DNA from: Providencia rustigianii DSM 4541
GTDB lineage: Bacteria; Pseudomonadota; Gammaproteobacteria; Enterobacterales; Enterobacteriaceae
NCBI RefSeq assembly: GCF_000156395.1
Contig: NZ_GG703819.1
Location: 757,835 to 821,834, forward strand
Direction: 5' to 3'
Length of the DNA stretch: 64,000 nt
Shown: in pieces, positions 9,225-18,414 of the stretch
How the letters are laid out: each line of letters opens with the position of its first letter
How positions within the stretch are numbered: the stretch's first letter is position 1
Position numbers and translations under genes: made by a program
The notes under the pieces: generated by a model
Databases searched by the model: none
What the model was told of the DNA's origin: nothing
What the model saw: the letters and a program-made list of their open reading frames with translations, nothing else

Positions 9225-12200
9225 ATGTCGTCAAAATTTCGTTATGAACTCCCAAGCCGTGCTGGTGATATCCGCCATTTAGGTTGTTTAGTTGGTGCCG
9301 CAGGTCCCCTCGAATGTGCGGAAATGATTGAACGCCACCAAGGACCGGTTGTTATTGTTACTCGCGATATGCAAAATGCACTACGCGTTCGTGATGAACT
9401 CCACCAGTTCACTCAATATCCTATTGAAGCCTTATCAGATTGGGAAACTCTCCCCTACGATAATTTTTCACCACATCAAGAAATTATTTCTCATCGCTTA
9501 TCGACGTTGTATCGTTTGCCTACTATGCAAAAAGGGGCGCTGATCCTCCCTGTTAATACGCTGATGCAAAAAGTGTGTCCACCCGATTTTCTTACTGGGC
9601 ATGCATTGGTGATGGCGAAAGGGGATAAACTGTCCCGAGACAATTTACGAGAAGAACTGGATAAGGCGGGCTATCGTCATGTTGAACAGGTTCTTGAACA
9701 TGGTGAATATGCTATTCGTGGTGCACTCCTCGACCTCTTTCCCATGGGCAGTGACTTACCGTTCCGCATTGATTTTTTTGACGACGAAATCGATAGTTTA
9801 CGTACCTTTGATGTAGATACCCAACGAACCTTAGAAGAAGTTCCTGACATTAATTTACTGCCGGCTCACGAATTCCCAACAGATAAAGACGCGATTGAGC
9901 GTTTTCGCAGTCAATGGCGGGAACGTTTTGAAGTACGCCGTGATCCTGAGCATATTTATCAGCAAGTGAGTAAACAGACTTTACCCAGTGGTATTGAGTA
10001 TTGGCAGCCACTATTTTTTGCTGAGCCACTGCCTTCTTTGTTTGACTATTTACCTGCAAATACCTTGTTTGTTTCACAAAACCTACAAGAACCTGCCGAG
10101 CGTTTTCAGCAAGATGCCAAACAACGCTATGAGAGCCGTGGTGTTGACCCAATGCGCCCGCTACTTCCTCCTGAAGAACTGTGGTTAACCGTCGAACAAC
10201 TGAATCAACATTTAAAAAACTGGCCACGGATTCAACTTTCCATTGATTCATTACCGAAGAAAGCGGCAAATACCAATTTAGATTACCAACCACTACCGGA
10301 CATTAGTACCCAAGGTCAGAGTAAAACACCGCTAGAAAAATTACGCCAGTTTACGGAACAGTTCGATGGTACGATTGTTTTTTCTGTAGAAAGTGAAGGT
10401 CGCCGAGAAACGGTTAGCGAGCTGCTAGCGCGCTTAAAAATTCGTCCAGAGATTATTCCCCATTACACATCTCCGACAGAAAGCCGCTTTGCCATTACCA
10501 TCGGGGCTGCTGAGCATGGATTTATTCAAACTGAAAGCCGTCGCGCCCTTATTTGTGAAAGTGATTTGCTGGGTGAACGTGTTGCCCGTCGCCGTAGTGA
10601 CACCCGTCGAACAATTAACACCGATACTCTGATCCGCAACCTTGCAGAGTTACGCCCTGGCCAACCCGTGGTGCATATTGAGCATGGTGTCGGCCGCTAT
10701 CAGGGTTTAACAACTCTAGAGGCTGGCGGTATCCAAGCCGAATATTTAATCCTTACCTATGCTGGGAATGACAAGCTGTATGTGCCTGTCTCTTCATTAC
10801 ATTTGATCAGCCGTTACGCAGGTGGCGCTGATGAGAATGCACCCTTGCATAAATTGGGTAGCGATAGCTGGGGACGCGCTCGCCAAAAAGCGGCGGAGCG
10901 AGTCCGTGATGTGGCTGCTGAACTATTGGATATTTACGCTCAGCGCGCTGCCAAAGCAGGCTTTGCATTTAAACACGATAAGCAGCAATATCAAGAATTT
11001 TGCCACGGGTTCCCGTTTGAAACCACTGCTGACCAAGAGATGGCAATCAATGCCGTCTTGAGTGACATGTGCCAACCTATTGCGATGGATCGTTTAGTGT
11101 GTGGTGATGTGGGCTTTGGTAAAACAGAAGTCGCCATGCGCGCAGCATTTTTAGCCATCAGTAATAATAAGCAAGTCGCCGTACTGGTGCCAACGACCCT
11201 ATTAGCTCAGCAACATTTTGATAATTTCCGTGACCGATTTGCAAATTGGCCCGTACGAATTGAAATGTTATCCCGCTTTAGAACCGCGAAAGAGCAGCAG
11301 CAAATTATTAGTGATACCGCAGAAGGTAAAGTGGATATTCTGATTGGTACCCATAAATTATTGCAAAATGATATCCACTGGAAAGACCTTGGGCTACTGG
11401 TCGTTGATGAAGAGCATCGATTTGGTGTGCGCCATAAAGAGCGCATTAAAGCCATGCGCGCCGATGTGGATATTTTAACATTGACCGCAACGCCTATCCC
11501 TCGAACCTTAAATATGGCCATGAGTGGAATGCGCGATCTCTCGATTATAGCAACTCCACCCGCTCGCCGATTAGCCGTAAAAACCTTTGTTCGCCAATAT
11601 GATGATTTGATCGTTCGCGAAGCAATCCTGCGGGAAACTTTACGCGGTGGTCAGGTTTATTATCTATATAACGACGTCGAAAATATTGAAAAAGCCAAAG
11701 CTCGACTTGAAGCCTTGGTTCCTGAAGCGCGCTTTGTGGTTGGTCACGGTCAGATGCGTGAACGAGAATTAGAACGCGTTATGACCGATTTTCACCATCA
11801 GCGTTTTAATGTATTAATTTGCACCACAATTATTGAAACCGGTATCGATATTCCAACGGCCAATACCATCATTATTGAACGTGCTGATCATTTTGGTTTA
11901 GCCCAGTTACACCAACTGCGTGGACGCGTAGGTCGTTCTCATCATCAAGCTTATGCGTATTTGTTAACTCCACATCCAAAAGCCATGACGACGGACGCTC
12001 AAAAACGATTGGAAGCTATTTCATCCCTTGAGGATTTAGGCGCTGGCTTTGCTCTTGCGACCCATGATCTTGAGATCCGCGGGGCTGGCGAGCTACTCGG
12101 TGATGACCAAAGCGGTCAAATGACCACGATTGGTTTTACGCTATATATGGAACTGCTCGAAAGTGCGGTTGATGCCTTGAAAGAAGGTCGAGAGCCTTCT

Positions 12201-12671
12201 CTTGAAGATCTCACCAGCCAGCAAACTGAAATTGAATTACGTATGCCGGTACTTTTACCGGATGACTATATTCATGATGTTAATATTCGACTTTCTTTCT
12301 ATAAGCGTATTGCTAGCGCTAAAGACCAACAGGAACTGGATGAACTTCGCATTGAGTTGATTGACCGCTTTGGCATGTTACCTGATGCTGGTAAATTTTT
12401 ATTAGCCACTGCGGGGATCCGATTACAAGCCCAAAAACTGGGAGTCAAACGTATCGAAGCTCATGAAAAAGGCGGGTTTGTCGAATTTGGTGAGAAAAAT
12501 AAGGTCGACCCAAGTTTCTTGATTAGCTTACTGCAAAATCAGCCAAAAACCTTCCGGCTAGACGGCCCCGTTAGACTGAAATTTTTCCATGATCTGGCAG
12601 ATAGAGCTGGGCGCTTAGAATTTATTAAGCAGCTAATCTCTGATTTCGAAGAGCATCAATTACCATCATAA
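9225..12671 (+). CDS. mfd: Transcription-repair coupling factor Mfd
   Basis: A DNA translocase that displaces RNA polymerase stalled at lesions and recruits UvrA. It has 1148 residues, the E. coli length. The order is an N-terminal UvrB-like domain (DMQNALRVRDEL, DWETLPYDNFSPH), an RNA-polymerase-interacting domain near residues 470-550 (PGQPVVHIEHGVGRYQGL), then a RecG-like superfamily 2 motor with Walker A CGDVGFGKTEVAMRA, the DEEH box, TATPIPRTL and the motif VI region QLRGRVGRS, and finally the C-terminal autoinhibitory domain. The gene appears monocistronic with its own terminator. Confidence 0.97.
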   Translation: MSSKFRYELPSRAGDIRHLGCLVGAAGPLECAEMIERHQGPVVIVTRDMQNALRVRDELHQFTQYPIEALSDWETLPYDNFSPHQEIISHRLSTLYRLPTMQKGALILPVNTLMQKVCPPDFLTGHALVMAKGDKLSRDNLREELDKAGYRHVEQVLEHGEYAIRGALLDLFPMGSDLPFRIDFFDDEIDSLRTFDVDTQRTLEEVPDINLLPAHEFPTDKDAIERFRSQWRERFEVRRDPEHIYQQVSKQTLPSGIEYWQPLFFAEPLPSLFDYLPANTLFVSQNLQEPAERFQQDAKQRYESRGVDPMRPLLPPEELWLTVEQLNQHLKNWPRIQLSIDSLPKKAANTNLDYQPLPDISTQGQSKTPLEKLRQFTEQFDGTIVFSVESEGRRETVSELLARLKIRPEIIPHYTSPTESRFAITIGAAEHGFIQTESRRALICESDLLGERVARRRSDTRRTINTDTLIRNLAELRPGQPVVHIEHGVGRYQGLTTLEAGGIQAEYLILTYAGNDKLYVPVSSLHLISRYAGGADENAPLHKLGSDSWGRARQKAAERVRDVAAELLDIYAQRAAKAGFAFKHDKQQYQEFCHGFPFETTADQEMAINAVLSDMCQPIAMDRLVCGDVGFGKTEVAMRAAFLAISNNKQVAVLVPTTLLAQQHFDNFRDRFANWPVRIEMLSRFRTAKEQQQIISDTAEGKVDILIGTHKLLQNDIHWKDLGLLVVDEEHRFGVRHKERIKAMRADVDILTLTATPIPRTLNMAMSGMRDLSIIATPPARRLAVKTFVRQYDDLIVREAILRETLRGGQVYYLYNDVENIEKAKARLEALVPEARFVVGHGQMRERELERVMTDFHHQRFNVLICTTIIETGIDIPTANTIIIERADHFGLAQLHQLRGRVGRSHHQAYAYLLTPHPKAMTTDAQKRLEAISSLEDLGAGFALATHDLEIRGAGELLGDDQSGQMTTIGFTLYMELLESAVDALKEGREPSLEDLTSQQTEIELRMPVLLPDDYIHDVNIRLSFYKRIASAKDQQELDELRIELIDRFGMLPDAGKFLLATAGIRLQAQKLGVKRIEAHEKGGFVEFGEKNKVDPSFLISLLQNQPKTFRLDGPVRLKFFHDLADRAGRLEFIKQLISDFEEHQLPS

Positions 12672-12690
12672 ATATCTAAGCCGGTGCGAA

Positions 12691-12720
12691 AAAGGCTATC
12701 ACATTAAATTGATAGCCTTT
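12691..12720 (+). terminator. mfd terminator
   Basis: An 11-bp perfect stem (AAAGGCTATCA with TGATAGCCTTT), 8-base loop, T-rich tail. It also lies beyond the 3' end of the converging umoD-like gene. Confidence 0.8.
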
Positions 12721-12732
12721 TCTATTCTAGAA

Positions 12733-13338
12733 TTACTGAAAAATCCCAAAAGTATTTTGGCTTTTTTGTACTTCAAGAACATCATTCTGCTGGGTCGATA
12801 AAGGTAATTCATCTGGATGTAAGCAGTAAAATGGCATTAAATCTTTGCTTCCACTACGAACACTTTCACACACAGCTCGACTCGCCATACTTAAATCTAA
12901 ACGCCCATCCTCATTTAATGGAATAAACATATTTGGTTTGTATGGCATTCTCACTTTACCGACTGAATTCCCTATTTGATAAACCACGTCATAACTCACA
13001 ATAACTTGCTCAATACTATTTGTTATTACGCAGGTTTTTTGCTGGTTTTCCATCCTTAAAGGTAATGTTTTACTCTGTAAAGACTGGATAATTAAAATGG
13101 TTCTACATTCTCGTTGCGCTGGATGATAACGAGATAAAGATTCTTGACTAAACGAACCTAGGATCCCTGTCACTGAGCAATTTTCATGCTCAATAAGGCG
13201 GCTAGATTTTATCGGCTCTGTCGATAATACAGTGGCAAGTTTGGGGTCATTGGCGTGATAAAAAAAAGAAAAATAAATAAGCGTAGTCAGGCAAACAATA
13301 AGAAATGTGGCTAATAACAACTTTATTTTTAGCTTCAT
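12733..13338 (-). CDS. umoD: YcfJ/UmoD-like envelope protein without the glycine-zipper domain
   Basis: A 201-residue protein with one N-terminal membrane segment (about residues 5-27), probably anchored in the inner membrane with a periplasmic body. From memory of the E. coli protein, it resembles YcfJ at both ends: an early region LATVLSTEPIKSS with a following Cys, and a late region SYDVVYQIGNSVGKVRMP then IPLNEDGRLDL. The middle, which in YcfJ is a glycine-zipper 2TM segment, is replaced by a non-glycine-rich stretch, and the C-terminus has an extra tail with two Cys. Position between mfd and ndh equals that of ycfJ. Proteus UmoD, a YcfJ relative, raises flhDC expression through the Rcs pathway; a similar role here is inference. 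Confidence 0.62.
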   Translation of the reverse strand: MKLKIKLLLATFLIVCLTTLIYFSFFYHANDPKLATVLSTEPIKSSRLIEHENCSVTGILGSFSQESLSRYHPAQRECRTILIIQSLQSKTLPLRMENQQKTCVITNSIEQVIVSYDVVYQIGNSVGKVRMPYKPNMFIPLNEDGRLDLSMASRAVCESVRSGSKDLMPFYCLHPDELPLSTQQNDVLEVQKSQNTFGIFQ

Positions 13339-13575
13339 AGCTTGCCCTTAACATTTAAATGAACGAATAAAATCATTGTAACCTATCGCTAAGGTTCTAC
13401 GATATTTACCTATTGAAAATAGTTTTTTTTTAGACTTTTCTTAGTCCTCGGTAAATATATTTTTAAACTCTTACATCGCTTCATATTTAATACCGTAAAT
13501 AATAACTATTTATTTTTTAATCTATTATAAAAAATATATATTTTACATCAGGTTATATAACACAAAACACTAACC

Positions 13576-13593
13576 ATACTCACTAGTGAGTAT
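13576..13593. promoter_or_regulatory. Perfect 18-bp palindrome, candidate operator
   Basis: ATACTCACTAGTGAGTAT reads identically on both strands and lies about 240 bp upstream of the umoD-like start. The binding protein is unknown; the assignment as an operator rests only on symmetry and position. Confidence 0.4.
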
Positions 13594-13755
13594 ATCTATG
13601 TATTAGAAATGATTATTTATAGGTAATTTTAAATATTAAAACATACTTAACCAAAATCAATGGCGACAATTAGACTGTTTTATCACCTCTATTTAATTAA
13701 TCAATGTCACTAATCTATTTAATTCATTGTTATTAATTGGGCCAATAATATGAAT

Positions 13756-13788
13756 AACCCTCTATTATCGAATAAATAATAGAGGGTT
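13756..13788 (-). terminator. ndh terminator
   Basis: A 13-bp perfect stem (AACCCTCTATTAT with ATAATAGAGGGTT) and a short loop lie about 40 bp beyond the ndh stop. The tail is A/T-rich but not a pure T run. Confidence 0.65.
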
Positions 13789-13827
13789 TATTTATCATCG
13801 ATAACGATGAACAATAATCGTTGTGGA

Positions 13828-15132
13828 TTAATGTAGCTTAAGTTTCGGACGAATAATACGGTTAATACTTCCAACCAACATCATCAGCCCTGTTTTCACA
13901 TAGCCATGTAGAGCTATCTGATGCATTCGGTAGAGTGAAATATAGACAAAACGAGCAATACGTCCTTCCACCATCATATTTCCACGTACTAAGTTCCCCA
14001 TTAAGCTACCGACAGTACTAAAACGAGAAAGAGAAACTAATGAACCGTGATCTTTATAAATATAATTTTTAAGCGGCTTATCTTTCATTAATGCAATGAT
14101 ATTGTCATAACATAAACTCGCCATTTGATGAGCGGATTGCGCTCTTGGTGGCACAAAACCCCCTTCTGGTTTTGCACAAGAGGCACAGTCACCAATTGCA
14201 AAAATCGTGTCATCAAGGCTCGTTTGTAGTGTCGGCTTAACGACTAGTTGGTTGATACGGTTAGTCTCTAGCCCAGCAATATCTTTCATAAAATCAGGTG
14301 CTTTAATACCGGCCGCCCATACCATTAGATCCGCATAGATTTTGCCATCGTCCTTGGTATTTAATCCATCAGCATCGGCACTCGTGACCATAGTTTTCGT
14401 TAATACTTTAACACCTAACTTATTCAGTTCTTGGTGTGCAGCACCTGAAATTCGTGGCGGTAATGCAGGTAGAATACGCTCCCCGGCTTCCACTAATGTC
14501 ACGTTAAGTGCGTCTGTATCTAAGCCTTTAAATCCATAACTTGTCAGCTGTTCAACCGCATTATAAAGCTCAGCAGATAATTCAACCCCCGTTGCACCGC
14601 CGCCCACAATAGCAATGTTAACCTTCTCTTCCGCGTTATCACGCACAGAATAACGCAGGAATAGATTCAACATTTCATCATGAAAACGGTGTGCTTGTGT
14701 TGGGCTATCTAAAAAGATGCAATGTTCTTTAACACCTGGGGTACCAAAATCATTTGACGTACTTCCCAATGCCATCACTAAAATGTCGTAATCAATCTCA
14801 CGCAGAGGCACTAGCAGTTCGCCATTTTTATCGCGCAACTCCCCCAAAATAACTTTTTTATTTTCTCGGTCTATATTAGTTAGAGAACCTAACTGAAAAT
14901 TAAATGCGTTATGGCGAGCATGTGCCAAATAACTTATTGCATCGACACCATCATCCAGTGATCCGGTGGCAACTTCGTGGAGTAAGGGTTTCCACAGATG
15001 GCTTGGATTGCGGTCAATAAGGGTGATTTCAGCACGTTTTTTACGTCCCAGCTTGCGCCCTAAGCGCGTTGCCAGTTCTAAACCGCCAGCACCACCACCA
15101 ACAACAACGATTTTAGGTTGAGTTAAGGTCAT
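13828..15132 (-). CDS. ndh: Type II NADH:quinone oxidoreductase
   Basis: The single-subunit, non-proton-pumping NADH dehydrogenase, a peripheral inner-membrane flavoprotein passing electrons from NADH to ubiquinone. Length is 434 residues, as in E. coli. The FAD-binding dinucleotide fold is [17 protein letters not shown] near residue 10, the NADH-binding fold is [18 protein letters not shown] near residue 175, and the second FAD motif is IFAIGDCA. The C-terminal amphipathic, basic region suits membrane attachment. It is transcribed alone. An FNR-like box lies upstream, consistent with the known anaerobic repression of ndh. Confidence 0.97.
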   Translation of the reverse strand: MTLTQPKIVVVGGGAGGLELATRLGRKLGRKKRAEITLIDRNPSHLWKPLLHEVATGSLDDGVDAISYLAHARHNAFNFQLGSLTNIDRENKKVILGELRDKNGELLVPLREIDYDILVMALGSTSNDFGTPGVKEHCIFLDSPTQAHRFHDEMLNLFLRYSVRDNAEEKVNIAIVGGGATGVELSAELYNAVEQLTSYGFKGLDTDALNVTLVEAGERILPALPPRISGAAHQELNKLGVKVLTKTMVTSADADGLNTKDDGKIYADLMVWAAGIKAPDFMKDIAGLETNRINQLVVKPTLQTSLDDTIFAIGDCASCAKPEGGFVPPRAQSAHQMASLCYDNIIALMKDKPLKNYIYKDHGSLVSLSRFSTVGSLMGNLVRGNMMVEGRIARFVYISLYRMHQIALHGYVKTGLMMLVGSINRIIRPKLKLH

Positions 15133-15268
15133 AAGCCCCTCGAGTCAAAATATATTAATGTTATTTAAGATTTCTAATAACAAAAAACTTAAATAACACT
15201 GATTACCAATCATTTATATTAAAACTGGCAGAAGAATATCATGCATGGTCATTTGGTCATACCAAATA

Positions 15269-15282
15269 TTGATGCAAGTCAA
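15269..15282. promoter_or_regulatory. FNR-like box upstream of ndh
   Basis: TTGATGCAAGTCAA matches the FNR consensus TTGAT-N4-ATCAA at 9 of 10 positions, 137 bp upstream of the ndh start. FNR represses ndh without oxygen in E. coli; the same here is inferred. Confidence 0.6.
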
Positions 15283-15373
15283 TTTAGTTGATTATTATGA
15301 CAACGATCACAATCGTCAAATCATTTTTTGAAAAAAAAGAATCGAGTCAGCCTTATTTGGCTTAAAAACAAAA

Positions 15374-15403
15374 AAGCCTGAAAATATAACTATTTTCAGG
15401 CTT
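15374..15403 (-). terminator. Terminator of the nucleotidase gene
   Basis: A 13-bp perfect stem (AAGCCTGAAAATA with TATTTTCAGGCTT), 4-base loop, followed on the minus strand by a T-rich run. Confidence 0.85.
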
Positions 15404-15428
15404 GAAACCGAGCAATATTTTAAAGCAG

Positions 15429-17048
15429 TTAATTCACTTTCTTGATACGTATATCCGTCGGTAATTTAACGGGAGAGTTATCTTTAAAGTAAGCCATCAA
15501 TGCTTCATTATCAGGTAAGCTATAGACACGATCTTTTCCTTGTTTAAAGGCAGAAAAACGACTGCCCCCTGTCGCAAGAAACTCATTTGCCGCGACGCGG
15601 TAAGCTTTATTCATATCTACCGGCTGACCATTAAATTTCATAGAACCAGGTATAACTTTGTCACCTACTGTACGGCTATCATCCCACTCATAATAAAAGC
15701 CTTTGGATACGGGCATAATTTGAGGACGCGCTCTGTCCCACTGTTGTTCTAATGCCTGCTTAATTTGTGCGCCCGTCAAAGTTTGCGTAACAACAACGTT
15801 GGAAAATGGTTGAACCGTAAAAATATCACCATAAGTTAGCTCACCCGCTTTTAAATCAGCGCGGATCCCACCACTGTTCATAAACGCGATTTGCGCGCCA
15901 CCCGCCTCTTTACTTGACGCGACATATAGTTGAGCATCTGCAATAATTTTACCTAATACGGAATCACCCGCATCACTCAATTTTTTATCCGCAGGTGCAT
16001 TCAATGTTCCCATAACTTGCTCAGCGATAGGTTTTGAAATGCGTTCATAATTTTGAATAAAACTTGTCAGCTTAGGATCTTTCGCATAAACCTTGGTTTC
16101 AACTGGGATATTCTTGGCTTTAATGCTCACAATATCTTTAGTCTTCTTATTGACCTCGATATTTAATTGAGAAAGTAATGTCCCGTTAGATTGAGCCGAA
16201 ATCACAGTTTTACCATTAATGCTGCAATTATAAGCTTGATGAGTGTGCCCACTGACCACAAAATCAACATCTGCATCTAACTGTTTTACAATATCTACAA
16301 TCGGGCCTTGGATATTGTCACAACGATTAATATCCTTAACTTTCGTGTCGACTTGTTGGGTTGCCCCTTCATGGATTAAAACCCCAATACTATGAATACC
16401 TTGTGCTTTTAATAGCTTAACTTGCTGGTTAATAGTTTCAGCTTCATTTTTGAATGCTAAGCCTGCGGTGCCACTTGGTGTCACAATCGCGGGAGTTCCC
16501 TCAAGCGTCAACCCAATAAATGCGATTGGAACACCGTCGAATTGCTTCACATAATATGGCGGGAATAATGTTTCACCCGTTTCTTCAACAATCACGTTTG
16601 CTGCTAAGTAGTTAAAATCAGCGCCAGAGAATGATTCTTTACCAACACATCCCGCCGTTGGATGGCAACCACCATTTTGCTTTCTCAGTAGCTCGGTTTT
16701 ACCTTTATCAAACTCATGGTTACCCACAGCACTGGTTTCTAATCCAATAGCACTGAGAGCTTCGATCGTCGGTTCGTCATAAAACATAGAGGAAAGTAAC
16801 GGGCTAGCCCCCACTAAATCGCCAGCACCGACGACAATTGTGTTGTTATTTTCAGATTTTAATTGCTTAACCAGTGTAGCAATAGACTCAATACCACCTA
16901 ATTTACCATCTCCTGGCGCTTGTAATGCACCATGGAAATCGTTAATACCGATAACTTGAATACTGACTGTTTCATTTTGCTTTGATGTACAACCTGCTAA
17001 TAAAGCCCCTGAAACCAACAGCGTAATTAAACTTATATTATGTTTCAT
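15429..17048 (-). CDS. Lipoprotein 5'-nucleotidase / 2',3'-cyclic phosphodiesterase-type metallophosphatase
   Basis: A 539-residue enzyme of the UshA-like 5'-nucleotidase family. The N-terminal calcineurin-type metallophosphatase domain carries the dinuclear metal motifs GINDFHG, GAGDLVGASP, GNHEFDKG and SGHTHQAYN; the C-terminal 5'-nucleotidase domain follows from about residue 340 (NSGGIRADL, FSNVVVTQTLTG). The first 20 residues form a lipoprotein signal ending in LLAGC, so it is probably anchored to the outer or inner membrane, unlike soluble periplasmic UshA. It lies 16 bp downstream of an OprD-type porin gene on the same strand, suggesting joint uptake and dephosphorylation of nucleotides. 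The precise substrate range is not determined. Confidence 0.88.
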   Translation of the reverse strand: MKHNISLITLLVSGALLAGCTSKQNETVSIQVIGINDFHGALQAPGDGKLGGIESIATLVKQLKSENNNTIVVGAGDLVGASPLLSSMFYDEPTIEALSAIGLETSAVGNHEFDKGKTELLRKQNGGCHPTAGCVGKESFSGADFNYLAANVIVEETGETLFPPYYVKQFDGVPIAFIGLTLEGTPAIVTPSGTAGLAFKNEAETINQQVKLLKAQGIHSIGVLIHEGATQQVDTKVKDINRCDNIQGPIVDIVKQLDADVDFVVSGHTHQAYNCSINGKTVISAQSNGTLLSQLNIEVNKKTKDIVSIKAKNIPVETKVYAKDPKLTSFIQNYERISKPIAEQVMGTLNAPADKKLSDAGDSVLGKIIADAQLYVASSKEAGGAQIAFMNSGGIRADLKAGELTYGDIFTVQPFSNVVVTQTLTGAQIKQALEQQWDRARPQIMPVSKGFYYEWDDSRTVGDKVIPGSMKFNGQPVDMNKAYRVAANEFLATGGSRFSAFKQGKDRVYSLPDNEALMAYFKDNSPVKLPTDIRIKKVN

Positions 17049-17064
17049 TTATCGTTACCCTTGA

Positions 17065-18414
17065 TTACATTTTAAAGCGGTAAGTTGTCGTCATAGAGCC
17101 AGACAATGAGTGTGCGCGACGTGATTCACCGTCATACAGTTTTGGTGTTGAGTTATCAGACTCTTGCTGATGGTGCCACCCCATGCCGCCACTTAATGAA
17201 ACAGATAAATTTTCGGTCGGTTTCCAGTAGCTAAATAAGCCAACCTGACCCTGTCTCAATCTTTCACCAGAATAAGAGAATTCACTGTAATTGCTGTTTG
17301 CACCGACTGAGAGCGCTGAATTTACCTTGTATTCTGCTTTTAGCTCCAACATCGTTTCACCATCACGAACGTAGTCGATATCTGCATAAGCAGGGGAATT
17401 AAAGCGTCCACGCGTATTGCCGATTGGGTTACGAGCAAATTGCCCAACACCATTCGTTTTATGTGCGGTTGTATGCGTGAGGCCCGTTGTTAGCGTCCAC
17501 GGTGTTTCAGGAACTTTCCATTGCACTTCACCGGCATAGTGCCATGCACGTTTATCAAAGTTCTGTTTACCTCGTTTAGTGCTGTTTGAAGTACGCTTAC
17601 CATCACTACCGTATTCATGACCATAAATTTGGGAGGATAATGTAATATCTGAGTTTAGTTTATATTTAACTTCTAAGCCTTGTTGCCGGAAAACATCATC
17701 TGCTTGACCAATAAAATAGGCGACTTTTAACGGTTTGGTGTCGTAGTTAATTCCTCCAGTAACAACATGATTAATATCGTGAGTCACTCCATTTCCATCA
17801 CGGAAATACATTCTATCGATATTTGGGCTATCACGACGCATCACTTTACCGTCGAGATACAGTAAATCTAAATTCCAATCACTCAGTGCGGTATTCGTGT
17901 AATAACCGTTATAGGCGTTCAACGATAAACGCTGTGAGTTGGTAAAAATACCCGTATTTTTCAGGGTAAACCAGCCAGCTTTACCCTTCACATTCACAGG
18001 TTCAAAATCAAATTTAAATTTGGCATAGCGCTGCCCGATTTTGTTATATCCTTTTGCTTCGCCATCATCGTTATATAAGATTGCGCGGGAAGCAAAGTCT
18101 TTACTCGCCGCTAATTTAATTGCGCCATAATAGGAAGCATCAAAACCAATAAAGTCTGCAAAATAGCCAGATTGGTAATCTAACTGAATATTTTGACCCC
18201 ATGCTTGTGCAACTTGTTTTCTATAACGTTGTTCATTGGCATCGAAACGATTCTCTGACTTTAAGTATTTCCACATATTTCGAGTAGAAAGCTCTAACTC
18301 AGAGTCAGCAACGAATGAATTTTCTTTGAAAATATTTTCCCAATTGTTTGCATGAGCACCAAAAGTGAAAAGGCAAGACGGAAGTAATATTAAAGCAATA
18401 TTTTTTACTTTCAT
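17065..18414 (-). CDS. OprD-family outer-membrane porin
   Basis: A 449-residue outer-membrane beta-barrel of the OprD/chitoporin type. It starts with a signal peptide (MKVKNIALILLPSCLFTFG, cleavage near AHA) and then shows the alternating aromatic and polar strands of the family, ending in a C-terminal strand YRFKM; the terminal Met after Phe-Lys is slightly unusual for the outer-membrane sorting signal. The ATG at 18414 is chosen over 18507 because the signal peptide begins there. OprD porins pass small organic ions, peptides or oligosaccharides; the ligand here is unknown. The next gene, a lipoprotein nucleotidase 16 bp away, hints at nucleotides or nucleosides. Two CRP-like boxes lie far upstream. 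Confidence 0.82.
   Translation of the reverse strand: MKVKNIALILLPSCLFTFGAHANNWENIFKENSFVADSELELSTRNMWKYLKSENRFDANEQRYRKQVAQAWGQNIQLDYQSGYFADFIGFDASYYGAIKLAASKDFASRAILYNDDGEAKGYNKIGQRYAKFKFDFEPVNVKGKAGWFTLKNTGIFTNSQRLSLNAYNGYYTNTALSDWNLDLLYLDGKVMRRDSPNIDRMYFRDGNGVTHDINHVVTGGINYDTKPLKVAYFIGQADDVFRQQGLEVKYKLNSDITLSSQIYGHEYGSDGKRTSNSTKRGKQNFDKRAWHYAGEVQWKVPETPWTLTTGLTHTTAHKTNGVGQFARNPIGNTRGRFNSPAYADIDYVRDGETMLELKAEYKVNSALSVGANSNYSEFSYSGERLRQGQVGLFSYWKPTENLSVSLSGGMGWHHQQESDNSTPKLYDGESRRAHSLSGSMTTTYRFKM

Larger units (their letters stand above)
13339..13827. other. 489-bp AT-rich region upstream of the umoD-like gene
   Basis: No ORF is supportable. The stretch holds a perfect 18-bp palindrome at 13576-13593 (ATACTCACTAGTGAGTAT), a candidate operator for the umoD-like gene, and the ndh terminator at 13756-13788. 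The rest is low-complexity AT-rich DNA in which the promoter must lie. Confidence 0.6.

Noticed and set aside
9850..10293. 147-codon ORF antisense to mfd
   Set aside because: Lies wholly within the well-conserved mfd coding sequence; no supporting signals.
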